Source: Anaeromyces robustus (lineage: Eukaryota > Neocallimastigomycota > Neocallimastigomycetes > Neocallimastigales > Neocallimastigaceae). Taken from it: a stretch of DNA of 13,395 bases. Numbering within the stretch: position 1 is the first letter of the stretch; every line of letters starts with the position of its first letter. The position numbers were made by a program, and so were the translations under genes. Below, in pieces: positions 1 to 11,519 of the stretch. The notes beneath the pieces were generated by a model that ran no database searches, was not told where the DNA came from, and saw only the letters and a program-made list of their open reading frames with translations. The stretch lies in assembly GCA_002104895.1 (NCBI GenBank), contig MCFG01000071.1:192501-205895 (forward strand). Reading direction: 5' to 3'.

Positions 1-1208
1 TCCTTTTTAAAATATTAATAAAAAAAATATTAATATTCTAATTAAATATATTCTTATTTTCTCTTTATAATATTTATAATATGATGTAATAGAAACTTCA
101 AAAATAAAACATTTTATTTTTATTTTTTTACCATTAAATTCATTCTTTTCAACAATGGCAACACCAGCAGATTCCTTAAGCTTCTTATCAATAATTTCAT
201 TATTTAATTCATTTGGATTAGAAATTTCAAAGTCAATGTGATATGGTTCAAAATAATGAATAGCATCTTTTTGTTTCAATTAATATTTATTAATAGATAT
301 ATAGTAATTATTTCCACATTTAATTTAAATATAATAATAAAAAAAAAATTAAGATAAAAATAAATTAATTTATACATTATTACTATCATATTATATATAT
401 ATATTAATTATAAATTCATAATTTCAATTATTTTATTTTATATTATTACTATCATATTATATATATATATTAATTATAAATTCATAAAATAATTTATAAT
501 AATCAGTTTACCTCCTTTAACGATACCAAAACGACCCTTCTTAAAGAAGCTAACTTTATCACCAAGATTGTAAATAAAGGTAAATTTAACAGTTTCAGAT
601 AAGTCAACCTTTAATGTTGATCTATATAAACAATATTGAACCTTTAATAATAAAAAAATAATAATAATACAAAATAAATAAATGGAATATAACAAATAAA
701 ATAAAATAAAATAAAATAAAATAAAATAAAATAAAATAAAATAAATAGTGAAGTAAATCATGTAATTAACTATATAATAATATTATTATTAAAAAAAAAT
801 TAAATATTAAATTATTTTTTTACTATACCTTAGTTACTGATAATGCACTGAGCATTTCCTTTTTTCCAATAATATTAAAATAATAAGTTATTATGTTATT
901 ATGAATATATATATTAAATTTTAATATATATGTTACATTAACTTTTTAATGAACAATATATAATATTTAAATATTACATATTACATCATAGTACTTTTAT
1001 TTTTACATTAATATTAATACTCTTATTATTATTATTATTATATACTTACTTCAACACCACCTTTACCAGTACTTTGTAGAGTTAAAACATTTGGATCATC
1101 GTTTAAATGAGTTACACAACACCAAGTGATATCTGAGCTATCATTGTGAACGTCATCGATAGCCTTTCTAACAACACTTTCATTATCGAATTTAACTTGA
1201 ATGGACAT
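1..1208 (-). CDS. Coactosin-like actin-binding protein (ADF-homology domain), 3' end off window
   Basis: Actin-filament-binding protein of the coactosin branch of the ADF/cofilin-homology family, acting in the cytoplasmic actin cytoskeleton. Exons on the minus strand: 1208-1050, 858-829, 641-512 and 266-132. A fifth exon probably starts at position 2 after an AG at 4-3, so the 3' end is missing. Splice phases agree throughout. The visible part is 151 codons, close to the whole length of known coactosins (about 140-150 aa). Seen: residues 27-50 contain ITW and a LQSTGKGGVEE stretch like the coactosin core. Residues 82-109 read FTFIYNLGDKVSFFKKGR then VKGD, matching the family pattern of F-x4-G-x-x-V-x3-KK-x-R...KG, the region involved in F-actin binding. 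The ATG at 1208 is preceded by A-rich sequence. Exon 2 is only 30 nt. The next gene is divergent. The family call is confident. The exact C-terminus is not, because frame 3 also stays open through intron 4 to a stop near position 7. Confidence 0.85.
376..487. repeat. Perfect 46-bp direct repeat inside coactosin intron 3
   Basis: The same 46 bases occur at 376-421 and 442-487 (period 66), starting ATTATTACTATCAT and ending AATTATAAATTCATAA. They are separated by 20 bases of unrelated A/T sequence. Both copies lie within intron 3 (267-511, minus-strand gene). Exact identity in sequence this prone to drift suggests a recent duplication. Confidence 0.9.
695..744. repeat. (ATAAA)n pentanucleotide microsatellite in coactosin intron 2
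   Basis: About ten consecutive ATAAA units lie within intron 2 (642-828) of the minus-strand coactosin-like gene. Read on the minus strand they are TTTTA/TTTAT units and would form a T-rich tract inside the intron. Translation through the tract gives a repetitive F/I/L/Y open frame, which is an artefact of the repeat and not a protein. Confidence 0.9.
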
Positions 1209-1237
1209 TTTTTATTAATTACTAGAAATATTAAATA

Positions 1238-1446
1238 CTAAAAAGAAAAATAAAATAAAACAAAACAAAATAGTATATATATAATATAATATTAATATAA
1301 TAATAATATAAATTATTTTATATGTATGCACTTCTAAAAGAATATTTGTATATTCAGTTTATAAGAACATATATTTTCATTAATTTCATAAAATTTATAG
1401 AAATGAACTTTAATTTCATTCAACAATAATATAAATATATACTTAC
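1238..1446 (-). other. Probable 5'UTR intron of the coactosin-like gene
   Basis: Read on the minus strand, a consensus donor GTAAGTATAT begins at 1446. It is identical to the donor of the first coding intron of this gene (from 1049). A pyrimidine-rich acceptor, TTTTCTTTTTAG, ends at 1238, 30 nt upstream of the start codon. The 209-nt length is like that of the coding introns. A second possible AG lies a little closer to the ATG. If the intron is real, transcription begins upstream of about 1450, but I see no clear core promoter. Confidence 0.5.
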
Positions 1447-3082
<1,636 letters not shown>

Positions 3083-5361
3083 ATGGTCCCAAAAAGTAGA
3101 TTGATAATATTTTATACTAAATATAAAAATTACAATATTTTCGTTTTATATAAATAGAACATATATTTATTAAAATCTATTATTAACCTAATATTCATTT
3201 TAATATAATTTTACTATTTTATTAATTATATAATCCTATTTACTAATATATTAATTGAATAATCTTAAACGTAATGTAAAATTAATAACAATTTGTTTAC
3301 TTAAAAATTAATTTAAATTTTAAAAATATTAATGAATTAAAGAAAATAAGAGTAAACGTTTATCACTTCATCAAAAATATAAAATTGAAAAAAGAATTAA
3401 GCAACATCATAAAAAAGCAAGAAGAGAAGCTAGAAAAAACCCAAAAAAACAATCTAGTAAGTTTACATTTCATATTTGTCCATACAATATATATTTATTT
3501 TTATCCACAAAAAACAGAAAGATTCATATAATCTTGACAATTTAAAATATTACAATTTAAAATATTAAAATATAAAAGAAATTTAAATAAAATTAAATAT
3601 TGGATTATATTTTTAATTATGTATCATGTATATATATATTACAACAATATAATAATAATAATAATAATATAATTTAGAAAAGGATAAGGTTATTGGTATT
3701 CCAAACAACTTCCCATTCAAAGAAGAATTACTTTTACAAGTAGAAGAAGAAAAGAGAAGGGTAAGAAATTAAAAATGAAATGAATAAAAAAAATAATATT
3801 ATTTTGAAATCTCAAAAAGTATTAATAATAATCTATTTTATTAATATTATAAATTAATTAATTATATATATATATATATATATGTAAATTATATGTATTA
3901 ATATTATATAAAATAAAAATAACAATATCTAATAAATAAAAAAATTAAAAAAAAAATAAAAAAAATAATATAAAAAAAGGTTGAAGAAGAAAAATTACAA
4001 AGAAAAGCTGAAAGAAAAATAGCCAAAGCTCAAAATAATTTAACACCAAGCGTTTCTACAACTACACCACAACAACCACTTATTAAACCAATAGTTTCTA
4101 AACCAAAAGATGATTCTAATGTTGTTGATTTCATGACTGTTACAGAAAATGTTGATATCATTCTTGAAGTTATAGATGCCAGAGATCCAATTGGTACTAG
4201 AACTCTTGAAATTGAAGAAGCTATCAATAAAGATGAAAAAATTATTATTATTGTAATGACTAAAATTGGTAATTATTAAATTTAATTCTTATATAATTAT
4301 ATACAATTAAAAATTCTACAAAATAGGAATTATTAATTTTTAATAAATATAAATAATAAAACTAATTTTTAATTTTAATTTATATAAATATTTATATAAA
4401 ATATATTTCAATATAATTATAATTTTGAAACTAAATTATGTATTTTTTCAATCATTCCTAATGAACAATGAAAAAAATAAAATATATAAAATATTAAAAT
4501 AAAATGAAAATGAAAATGAAAAATATTATTATTGTTATTATTATTTTCATATAATTTGAACAAATAATAATAATAAAAAAATGATATTTACAATAATTAA
4601 ATCAATAATTATTTTAAATTAATAAGATTTGGTTCCACGTGAAGTTGTTACTCAATGGGTTAAATATTTCAGTGCCGAATATCCAGTTGTTCCAGTTGTA
4701 TGTGCTACTCAAGAAAATAAAAATAAAATTATTGGTATTGAAACTTTAATTAAATATTTCAAGACTTATGGTGAAAGCATCAAAAATAAAGTAGATTTAA
4801 AAGAAAAACCAGTTACCGTGGGTGTTATCGGTTTCCCAGGTGTTGGAAAATATACCTTAATTGAAAGTTTCAGAAAATTCCATGATAAAGAACATGAAAT
4901 TAAAATTGAAAATTTAATTACTCTTGGTGAGAATCTTACTTTATTAGATTGTCCAGGAGTTGTTTTCGCTGTTCAAGAAGAAGATGATTCCAATATAGCT
5001 GAAATTATGATTAGAAATTGTGTTAAACCAAAACTAATTGAACATCCAGAAATTTGTGTCACTACTATATTAAATAGATGTACTAATGATCAATTATGTA
5101 AAATGTATAATATTCCACCATTTATTGATTATAATGATTTTTTATTACAAGTTGGTAGATCAAAACATTTAGTTAGATTGGTAATTATCAAAAATATTGT
5201 TTCACTTTATTTAATTTTACATTATTTTATTATTTTTAAAAAATTTTAAAAAAAAATCAAATATTATTCTTATTTATATATTATTATTATATATATATAA
5301 TATGTTATTTTTCTTTTAAAAAAAATATTATTTAAATAATTAATGTATTATTTATTTATTT

Positions 5362-5404
<43 letters not shown>

Positions 5405-5977
5405 TTGATTTAATTTTATGATATATAGAGCGGTAAAGTTGATATAGAAGATATTGCAAAAATTGTTATAACCGATTTCAAGCAAAATAGAATTCCAAAT
5501 TATACTGTATTACCTAAGAATCAAACTATTCCAGATATTAGTAAAATCTGTAAAAATATAATGAAAAAAATAAAATATGATAATAAAGATATTGAAAATA
5601 TTTTAAGTAAAATCAAAAGTAAATGTCAATTCCCACATAAATTATATGTTATTAAGGGTTATGACTATGCTATGATTGATATGGATAGAGAAAATTACTT
5701 TGGCCATGATTCTGATGATGAAATGGAAGAAGATGAAATTACTGATGAAGATGAAGATAAGTAAGTTAGCAATTTCAAATAAATAAAATATTAAATATTC
5801 AAAATATATAATTATGAATACTGTTATTAAAATTTATTAATTTTAAAAAAAAATTATTTTTTTAATAATAGAATTGAAGTTGAAGAAAAAGATGATGATG
5901 ATGATGATGATGAACCTCCAATGGCTATTCCTATAGAAGATGATGAAGATGACGATGAAGATGAAGATGATGAATAA
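3083..5977 (+). CDS. GNL3: Nucleostemin/GNL3/Grn1/Nug1-like circularly permuted GTPase
   Basis: Nucleolar GTPase of the YlqF/YawG circularly permuted group, expected to act in pre-60S ribosome assembly and export. Seven exons: 3083-3095, 3343-3456, 3678-3760, 3980-4268, 4627-5180, 5429-5977 less intron 5761-5871, giving exons 5429-5760 and 5872-5977. All phases agree and give 496 aa ending in TAA. The basic N-terminus (about 1-45, MVPKKNKSKRL...) is the GN3L/Grn1 type. A GIPNNFP motif and a charged coiled-coil-like segment (about 55-90) follow. Motifs are in permuted order: G4 TKID (164-167), G5-like VCATQE (from 191), P-loop GFPGVGKYT (235-243), G3 DCPG (274-277). Oddities are T for N in NKxD, and Tyr242 where the family normally has Ser after the P-loop lysine. 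The tail (about 445-496) is almost all Asp/Glu. Exon 1 has only 13 nt. Family membership is certain in my view; GNL3 versus the closely related GNL3L/Nug1 is not resolved. Confidence 0.92.
5346..5406. repeat. (TTTA)n microsatellite in GNL3 intron 5
   Basis: A run of TTTA units, slightly interrupted at its left end, lies just upstream of the intron 5 acceptor (AG at 5427-5428). It may supply the T-rich tract in front of the splice site. It is the same unit as the large intergenic array at 1899-2120. Confidence 0.8.
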
Positions 5978-5978
5978 A

Positions 5979-6037
<59 letters not shown>
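5978..6037. repeat. (AAT)n microsatellite immediately after the GNL3 stop codon
   Basis: About 18 AAT/TAA units begin within a few bases of the TAA stop at 5975-5977, so the repeat should form the start of the 3'UTR. Most units contain TAA in one frame, so readthrough in that frame would stop at once. The minus-strand frame through the repeat reads as poly-Tyr followed by poly-Ser and is a shadow. Confidence 0.9.
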
Positions 6038-6038
<1 letters not shown>

Positions 6039-6574
6039 GCAATAACTTTATAATAATTTATTCAACTAGAAAAAAATAGAATCAAGTTAAAAAATATTTA
6101 TTTAATTATAGATAAATTATCTTATTTAAATACTATTAAAATTCATTAAAAAATTGATAACAATTATACTTTTAATATTTAAAATAATATTTTTACTTAA
6201 TATTATACTTTTGTTTTAATAGAATTTTTTTCTCTTTTTATATACAATTTACTATTTATTATAAAATATGTATTTTTTTTTAAATACATATATAATTTTT
6301 ATTTAAACATTAAAAAAATATATATATAATAAAAATATATTATAAATAACATAAAAAATTAATTATGTATTAAAGGTGTTAAACAAGAATTCATGATGTT
6401 TCTTAAAGTTGTTAAACAAGATAATTTATAAAAGTGTTGGAAATAAAATTAAATAATTACTAACTATGATTACTTTAATAATTATAAAAAAAATATAACA
6501 TGGTGTATAGTTAATATATAATATATATATGACATATAATATATATAATTATTATAGATAAAAATAATAGCTAA

Positions 6575-6790
6575 ATATATAAATTTATTTCTACTTTATT
6601 ATTTATTTTCAATTTTTACGAAATAAGTAATAACGTAGAAAACACCACAAAGGATTTGTTAGATAATTCTAACTATAAGATATGGAAGCAAGAAATATAT
6701 TATTATATTGATCAAATATATTGTAATGCTATTAAAAATAAATTAAAAAAAATTAAAATTTCTATTTATATGAAAATAAATTTTGTTTAA
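6575..6790 (+). pseudogene. Gag-like retrotransposon relic (Copia-type, tentative)
   Basis: An open stretch of 71 codons between stops at 6572-6574 and 6788-6790 with no usable start codon. The part from 6632 is less A+T-rich than its surroundings and reads like protein: NVENTTKDLLDNSNYKIWKQ and onward, ending in a Lys-rich run. The NYKIWK string followed by E-I-x3-I-D resembles the conserved N-terminal segment of Copia-type Gag polyproteins (pattern N-Y-x-x-W-K-x-x-[ILM]...L). Only about 50 residues are present; there is no zinc knuckle, protease or polymerase nearby. It is therefore a fragment if the assignment holds. It could also be an unrecognised exon, but no good splice sites bracket it. 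Confidence 0.4.
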
Positions 6791-6805
6791 TTAATCATAC
6801 ACAAA

Positions 6806-6845
6806 TCTTTTATTTAATTTTATTTTATTTTATTTTATTTTATTT
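6806..6845. repeat. (TTTTA)n pentanucleotide microsatellite
   Basis: A short run of TTTTA/ATTTT units just downstream of the gag-like relic. It is the complement-type unit of the (ATAAA)n tract in coactosin intron 2. Confidence 0.8.
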
Positions 6846-7248
6846 AATAAAATTATTTATATATATATCTCTTAGAAATTAATAATAATAAAAAATTACA
6901 TTTCCTATTACATATAACAAATATTAAATAATTAATATTAAAAGAAATATTATTATAACAATTGTATTAATTTTATTGTAAATAGGATTTTAAATAAAAA
7001 AGGATTTGTTTAATATATATTAAATAATCTAATAATAAATGTTTTTTTTTATAATTTAATTTGAAATTTCATAATTATTGTCATTTTAAGAATATAATAA
7101 TAGTAACAATACAATTTAAAAAATATTGTTATTATTTTTTAAAAAAATAAAAAGAGAAAGAGATAAAGAAAATAAATACATTAATATAAAATAATAATAT
7201 AATATAAAATATTTTTATTTATTTAAAAATTATAATTTAATAATACCC

Positions 7249-7277
<29 letters not shown>
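7249..7277. promoter_or_regulatory. Poly(dA) tract upstream of COG6
   Basis: Twenty-nine consecutive A bases end 29 nt before the COG6 start codon. Poly(dA:dT) tracts of this length disfavour nucleosomes and are common near starts of transcription in A/T-rich genomes. A promoter-proximal or 5'UTR role is an inference from position only. Confidence 0.4.
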
Positions 7278-7279
<2 letters not shown>

Positions 7280-7306
7280 ATATATAAACAAAATAAATAA
7301 AACAAT

Positions 7307-8808
7307 ATGGATATATTACAACCTCAAAGTAAATTAAATAAAACTAATCCTTTATCACATAAACTCCAAAAACTTTTAAGCATATCATTAGAAAATGAAC
7401 AAACTAAAGAAGCTTTTAAGGAATTATCCACTTTTTATACAGATAATACAGCTGTAGCTAGAAGAAATTTAATGAATAATATTGAACAACAAGAAATGTT
7501 AATTAATAATACATTCCTAAATTCATTAAAAAAAGTGAATGATGTAAAGTATATTACATTCTTAATATCCTAATTAAATACATTAAATAATTATAATCTT
7601 ATATATTTTATAAATAAATTTTATTTTATTTATATAAAATTTGTATATATACTTATATTTCTGTTTTTTTGTTTTTTCTTTCTTCTTTTTAATTTCAAAT
7701 TTCCTCTATCACTATATCTTTAAAACATTATTTATAATTATAAAATAAAATTTATTAATTTTATAAAATAATTAATTAAAAAAAAAAACAATAAATAAAA
7801 TAACGAAATAAATAAATTTTAATAATAACAATAATAATAAAACTAACAGGAAATGGTGTTACTGGAAAAAGAATTAAATTCAATGAATTCAATGTTTAAC
7901 GAAATGGAAAATGAATTAACAGATAAAAAAAATAATATGAAACATATAATAGAGCAAACAAATATATTAAATAAAGAAAAGTATGTGATATATATAATTA
8001 TTTTGATTTATAATATAAAATATTCAATAATAGAAAATAAAAAATTCAATAACAATATAATAATCAATATTTATATATATTTTTTTCAAATCCATTTTAT
8101 AATTATGATTTTATTCAATATCTTTTTTTCATTTTTTAAATAAATAAATATATGAAATAATTAATAATCAATTATAGAAAACAACTAGAATTAAAAAAGA
8201 ATATTTCAGAAAGTTTCTTATCAAAATTTACATTAACAGAAAAAGAAATCGAATGTTTAACTACAAGGGGACCTTTGCAAAAATCATTTTTTACTGCTAT
8301 GTCACATTTACAAAAAATTATTAATGATTGTCAAATTCTTTTAATTTCAAATAATCAAAAAGCAGGGTACATATATATAATTAAAAATTCAAAATTAAAT
8401 TTTTGTTTTTTAAGAACAATTTTAAAAATATATTTACTAAATTGAAATTTCAAAATGTTTATTATATATATTAATAATTATAACTCTATTAATATTTATA
8501 TTTTAAATATTAAATTTTAATGCTTTAATTATGAAAATAATAATAATTTATTTAAAAAATTATAGCTTAGAAATTATAGATAAAATGTCTGCATATCAAG
8601 AAAAAGCATTCGATAATTTATTCCATTGGGCACAAGCAGAAACTCGAATAATGACAAAAGAAAATCCAGAAATTACTTCATTATTTAGAGATGCTTTAGT
8701 AGTTTTACGTCAAAGACAAGTTTTATTCCAGTTTCGTATCAAAAAAAAAAAAAAATTCATAAATATATTAATATAGAAATAAATTAATATTAGGATTACA
8801 ATTATTAC

Positions 8809-8905
<97 letters not shown>

Positions 8906-11372
8906 AGAATAATAATTAATATTCTTAAATATATATAAATAATAATATATTAAATTATATTCAATAAACTATAAAAAACCAACATTCATACCAATAACAA
9001 TAATAACAATAATGTCGATATTAATAAAACAATATCAATATCAACAATAATAACAATAATATTAATAATTTTTAAATTGAAAAATAAAAAATAAATAATT
9101 TTAAAAAAAAGATTATGTATGGATGAAATTGCTCAAATAAGAAGAGAAGCTATTGTTAAATCATTCATTGACGCTTTAACAGTAGGAGGACCGGAAGGTA
9201 TACCAAGACCTATTGAATTTTTTGCACATGATCCTCTTCGTTATGTTGGAGATATGTTAGCTTGGATTCATCAAACTTTAGCAAGTGAAAGAGAAATGCT
9301 TCAAGGTTTATTTGATGTTAGAGGAAGTAAGTTATGATAATTACTAATAATAAATTTTATAGAAAATTTAATATTAATAATAATAGTAAAAGTTTAAAAA
9401 TATTGGCATAAACTTAAATTAATTAAATAATCTATATATATTTATTAATGATTCTCTATTAAACATATATATTCATAAAAATCATTAGAAAAAAAGAATA
9501 TTGAAGAAAATAATATTACTTCATCTTCACCAGATAAAGAATTTTATGATGATGCCGAAAATATATTTTCTATCGTTCCAGATAATGAAACTATTATTGA
9601 ATTATTAAATAAAATACTAGAAGGTACTTGTAGACCTTTACAAGTAAGAATAGAACAAATTTTTAAATCAGGAAGTATTGGTATAGTGGAAATTTATAGA
9701 ATATATAGTCTTCTTCAATTCTATCATAATACTATGGAAAATGTTCTTGGTAGTGAAGCCTTTATTAATGTTGCTTTACAAAAGTAATTACTTTTTATTT
9801 AAATTAAATTTTAGATATCTATTCATATATATATATATAATATGTTAATAACTTTTTATTAATAATAAATAATTATAATATAAATTAGATTAATTGAAAA
9901 GGCTTTAGAAATATTCTATAATAATTTACGTATTCAAGGAGAACAATTGCTTGAATATAATGAACCAATATCCAATGATTTACAACCCTCCTCTATTCTA
10001 AAAGAAGGAATTATGCAATTGGTAAAATAAAAATTTTTCTATTACATATATATTTTTCAAAAATTTAAATTAAATAATAATAACTATATTTTTTAAATTT
10101 ATATATTTATATATATATATATTAAAATAAAAAATAAAAAATAAAAAACATATATTTAATAGAAAGATATTATGGCATCTTATGATACATCACTTGTATC
10201 CAATAATGATAAAGAAGCTGGTTTTGCCGAAATTTTATCTTTATTAATTGACCCTATTATGCAATTTGTAGGGTTATCAAGTACAAATTTAAATAAATCA
10301 GATTCTGCCATTTATATGATTAATTCTTTAACACTTCTTCACGTATGATATGAAAAGAAGAAAAAAAAAAAATTTTTTTAATACAGTTTTATTATTATAT
10401 AATAAATTTTAATTATTATTAATAATTTTATTTTATTATATTTTTATAATATTTAAATTTAATATATATAAAAGAACACACTTGACCAATATTCATTTAC
10501 TAAAAAAAGTGCAGAAAAACTTAATGTTGAAATTGGTGTTTATATTGATATTTTAATTCATGAAGAGGTAATAATTCATTATTATTGAAATATATATAAA
10601 TATATATTAATTATATTCTGATAAAAAAAAAAACTGAATTTGAAATATGATGAACAAATTTATATATCTTTTAATCATTGATGTAACTTTTTTTTTATCT
10701 TATTTATTTTTTTATATAAATATATATATAAAGTATGTTAATATATTAAATCAATCTGGAATTGAATTCATTATTCATGCTGCACATACTGCTATCAGAG
10801 ATAATGTAAATGTTCTTTTCTTTTCTTTTTTTTTTTTTTTATATAATTATTATTATAAAACATAGCTTAATATTATTATTAATTTTACAATATATATTAA
10901 TTTGTAAATTAATAATAATATTTCTTTTTTCTGTTTTATCAATATATTAATTTGTTAATTAATAATAAATTTTTTTTTTTCTGTTTTATCAATATATCAA
11001 TATTAACCTTATTAACCTTATGTGTTTTTTATTATAATTTTGTTTAATGAAATAAAGAAACCGCTTAAATCTTTACAAGGAATGGAAACTAAAAATATTA
11101 ATGAAGCCATGAAAAAGTTTGATGAATTTTTATGTTCTGTTAATTTAGATTTATCACGAAATTTAATGAAATTAAATCAAATTGATCTTGCTATTAGTAT
11201 AGGACAAAAAGGTATATCACAATTTCTTCAAAATTATGAAGACCTCTATAATAGTCTTATGGATCCAACAAATGGTTATATTAATACTACAGAAGGAGGG
11301 GAAACCCTTACTAATTTACATACTGTAGATGAACTTAAAACACTCTTATGTCTTAATACTGATACCATTTAA
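7307..11372 (+). CDS. COG6: Conserved oligomeric Golgi complex subunit 6 (COG6)
   Basis: Subunit of the eight-protein COG tether (lobe B) on Golgi membranes, needed for retrograde intra-Golgi vesicle traffic and so for glycosylation. Eleven exons: 7307-7543, 7850-7980, 8178-8366, 8566-8730, 9112-9326, 9489-9783, 9889-10021, 10163-10342, 10475-10567, 10734-10805, 11058-11372. All phases agree and give 674 aa ending in TAA; human COG6 is about 657 aa. Seen: an N-terminal region with LSTFYTDN (near 44) followed by ARRNL, then a Glu/Lys/Asn-rich coiled-coil-like segment (about 80-150). Next come [17 protein letters not shown] (about 185-201) and FHWAQAE. The family signature follows at about 266-292: [11 protein letters not shown], then [13 protein letters not shown]. 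Exons 6-11 are the more divergent helical C-terminal half. No signal peptide or membrane segment is visible, as expected for a peripheral complex. Intron 4 has a non-consensus donor (GTTTCG), but the joined protein aligns with the family pattern across that junction without a gap. Confidence 0.95.
8802..8904. repeat. (ATT)n microsatellite in COG6 intron 4
   Basis: About 100 bp of ATT units, with one early interruption (ATTACT), lie inside intron 4 (8731-9111). This makes it the longest intron of the gene at 381 nt. The same intron begins with the only weak donor of the gene. Confidence 0.95.
10889..10990. repeat. Imperfect ~50-bp tandem duplication in COG6 intron 10
   Basis: Positions 10889-10940 and 10941-10990 are two head-to-tail copies. 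Each starts AATATAT..TTAATTTGT and ends in a T-rich run followed by CTGTTTTATC. A truncated third start (AATATATCAATATTAACC) follows, then a short duplicated TTAACCTTA motif. The T-rich parts lie upstream of the acceptor at 11056-11057. Confidence 0.85.
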
Positions 11373-11494
11373 ACTACATATAAATATATGTAGTTGTATT
11401 ATTATTTTTTATAAAATAAAATAATAATTATTCAAATAATAAAAAATTAATAAATAGTAATAATAATAATAAAAACAAAATGATTAAAATAATT

Positions 11495-11519
11495 AAAAAA
11501 AAAAAAAAAAAAAAAAAAA
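11495..11519. repeat. Poly(A) run downstream of COG6
   Basis: Twenty-five consecutive A bases followed by G, about 120 bp after the COG6 stop codon. This could be a simple homopolymer expansion or the tail of an old retroposed copy. No recognisable retroposed sequence precedes it, so I call it only a repeat. Confidence 0.8.

Larger units (their letters stand above)
5978..7306. other. Intergenic region between the GNL3-like and COG6 genes
   Basis: About 1.3 kb between two genes in the same orientation. It holds the AAT repeat of the 3'UTR, two coding-like relics (6363-6431 and 6575-6790), a (TTTTA)n tract at about 6806-6845 and a 29-base A run at 7249-7277 just upstream of COG6. The rest is A/T sequence in which I see nothing else. 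It must contain the GNL3 polyadenylation site and the COG6 promoter. Confidence 0.6.

Noticed and set aside
1-131. Coactosin frame continuing without splicing to the stop at about position 7
   Set aside because: The extension has intron-like composition (Lys/Ile/Tyr-rich), starts at a GTAAAA donor and ends at an AG in correct phase. The preceding 151 codons already reach normal family length. An unspliced form cannot be fully excluded.
474-761. A 95-codon minus-strand open frame with a hydrophobic N-terminus
   Set aside because: The hydrophobic start is the (ATAAA)n intron 2 repeat read through into exon 3 of the coactosin-like gene. Only the exon part (641-512) is real coding sequence.
4030-4227. 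A 65-codon minus-strand open frame
   Set aside because: It is antisense to exon 4 of the GNL3-like gene, whose plus-strand frame has clear family content.
5854-6042. A 62-codon minus-strand open frame with poly-Tyr and poly-Ser
   Set aside because: It is the reverse complement of the AAT repeat and of the GAT/GAA acidic-tail codons of the GNL3-like gene.
10647-10865. A 72-codon plus-strand frame with a hydrophobic start, as a separate small membrane protein
   Set aside because: It is COG6 exon 10 (10734-10805) read through both flanking introns. The splice sites and phases on either side fit the COG6 model.
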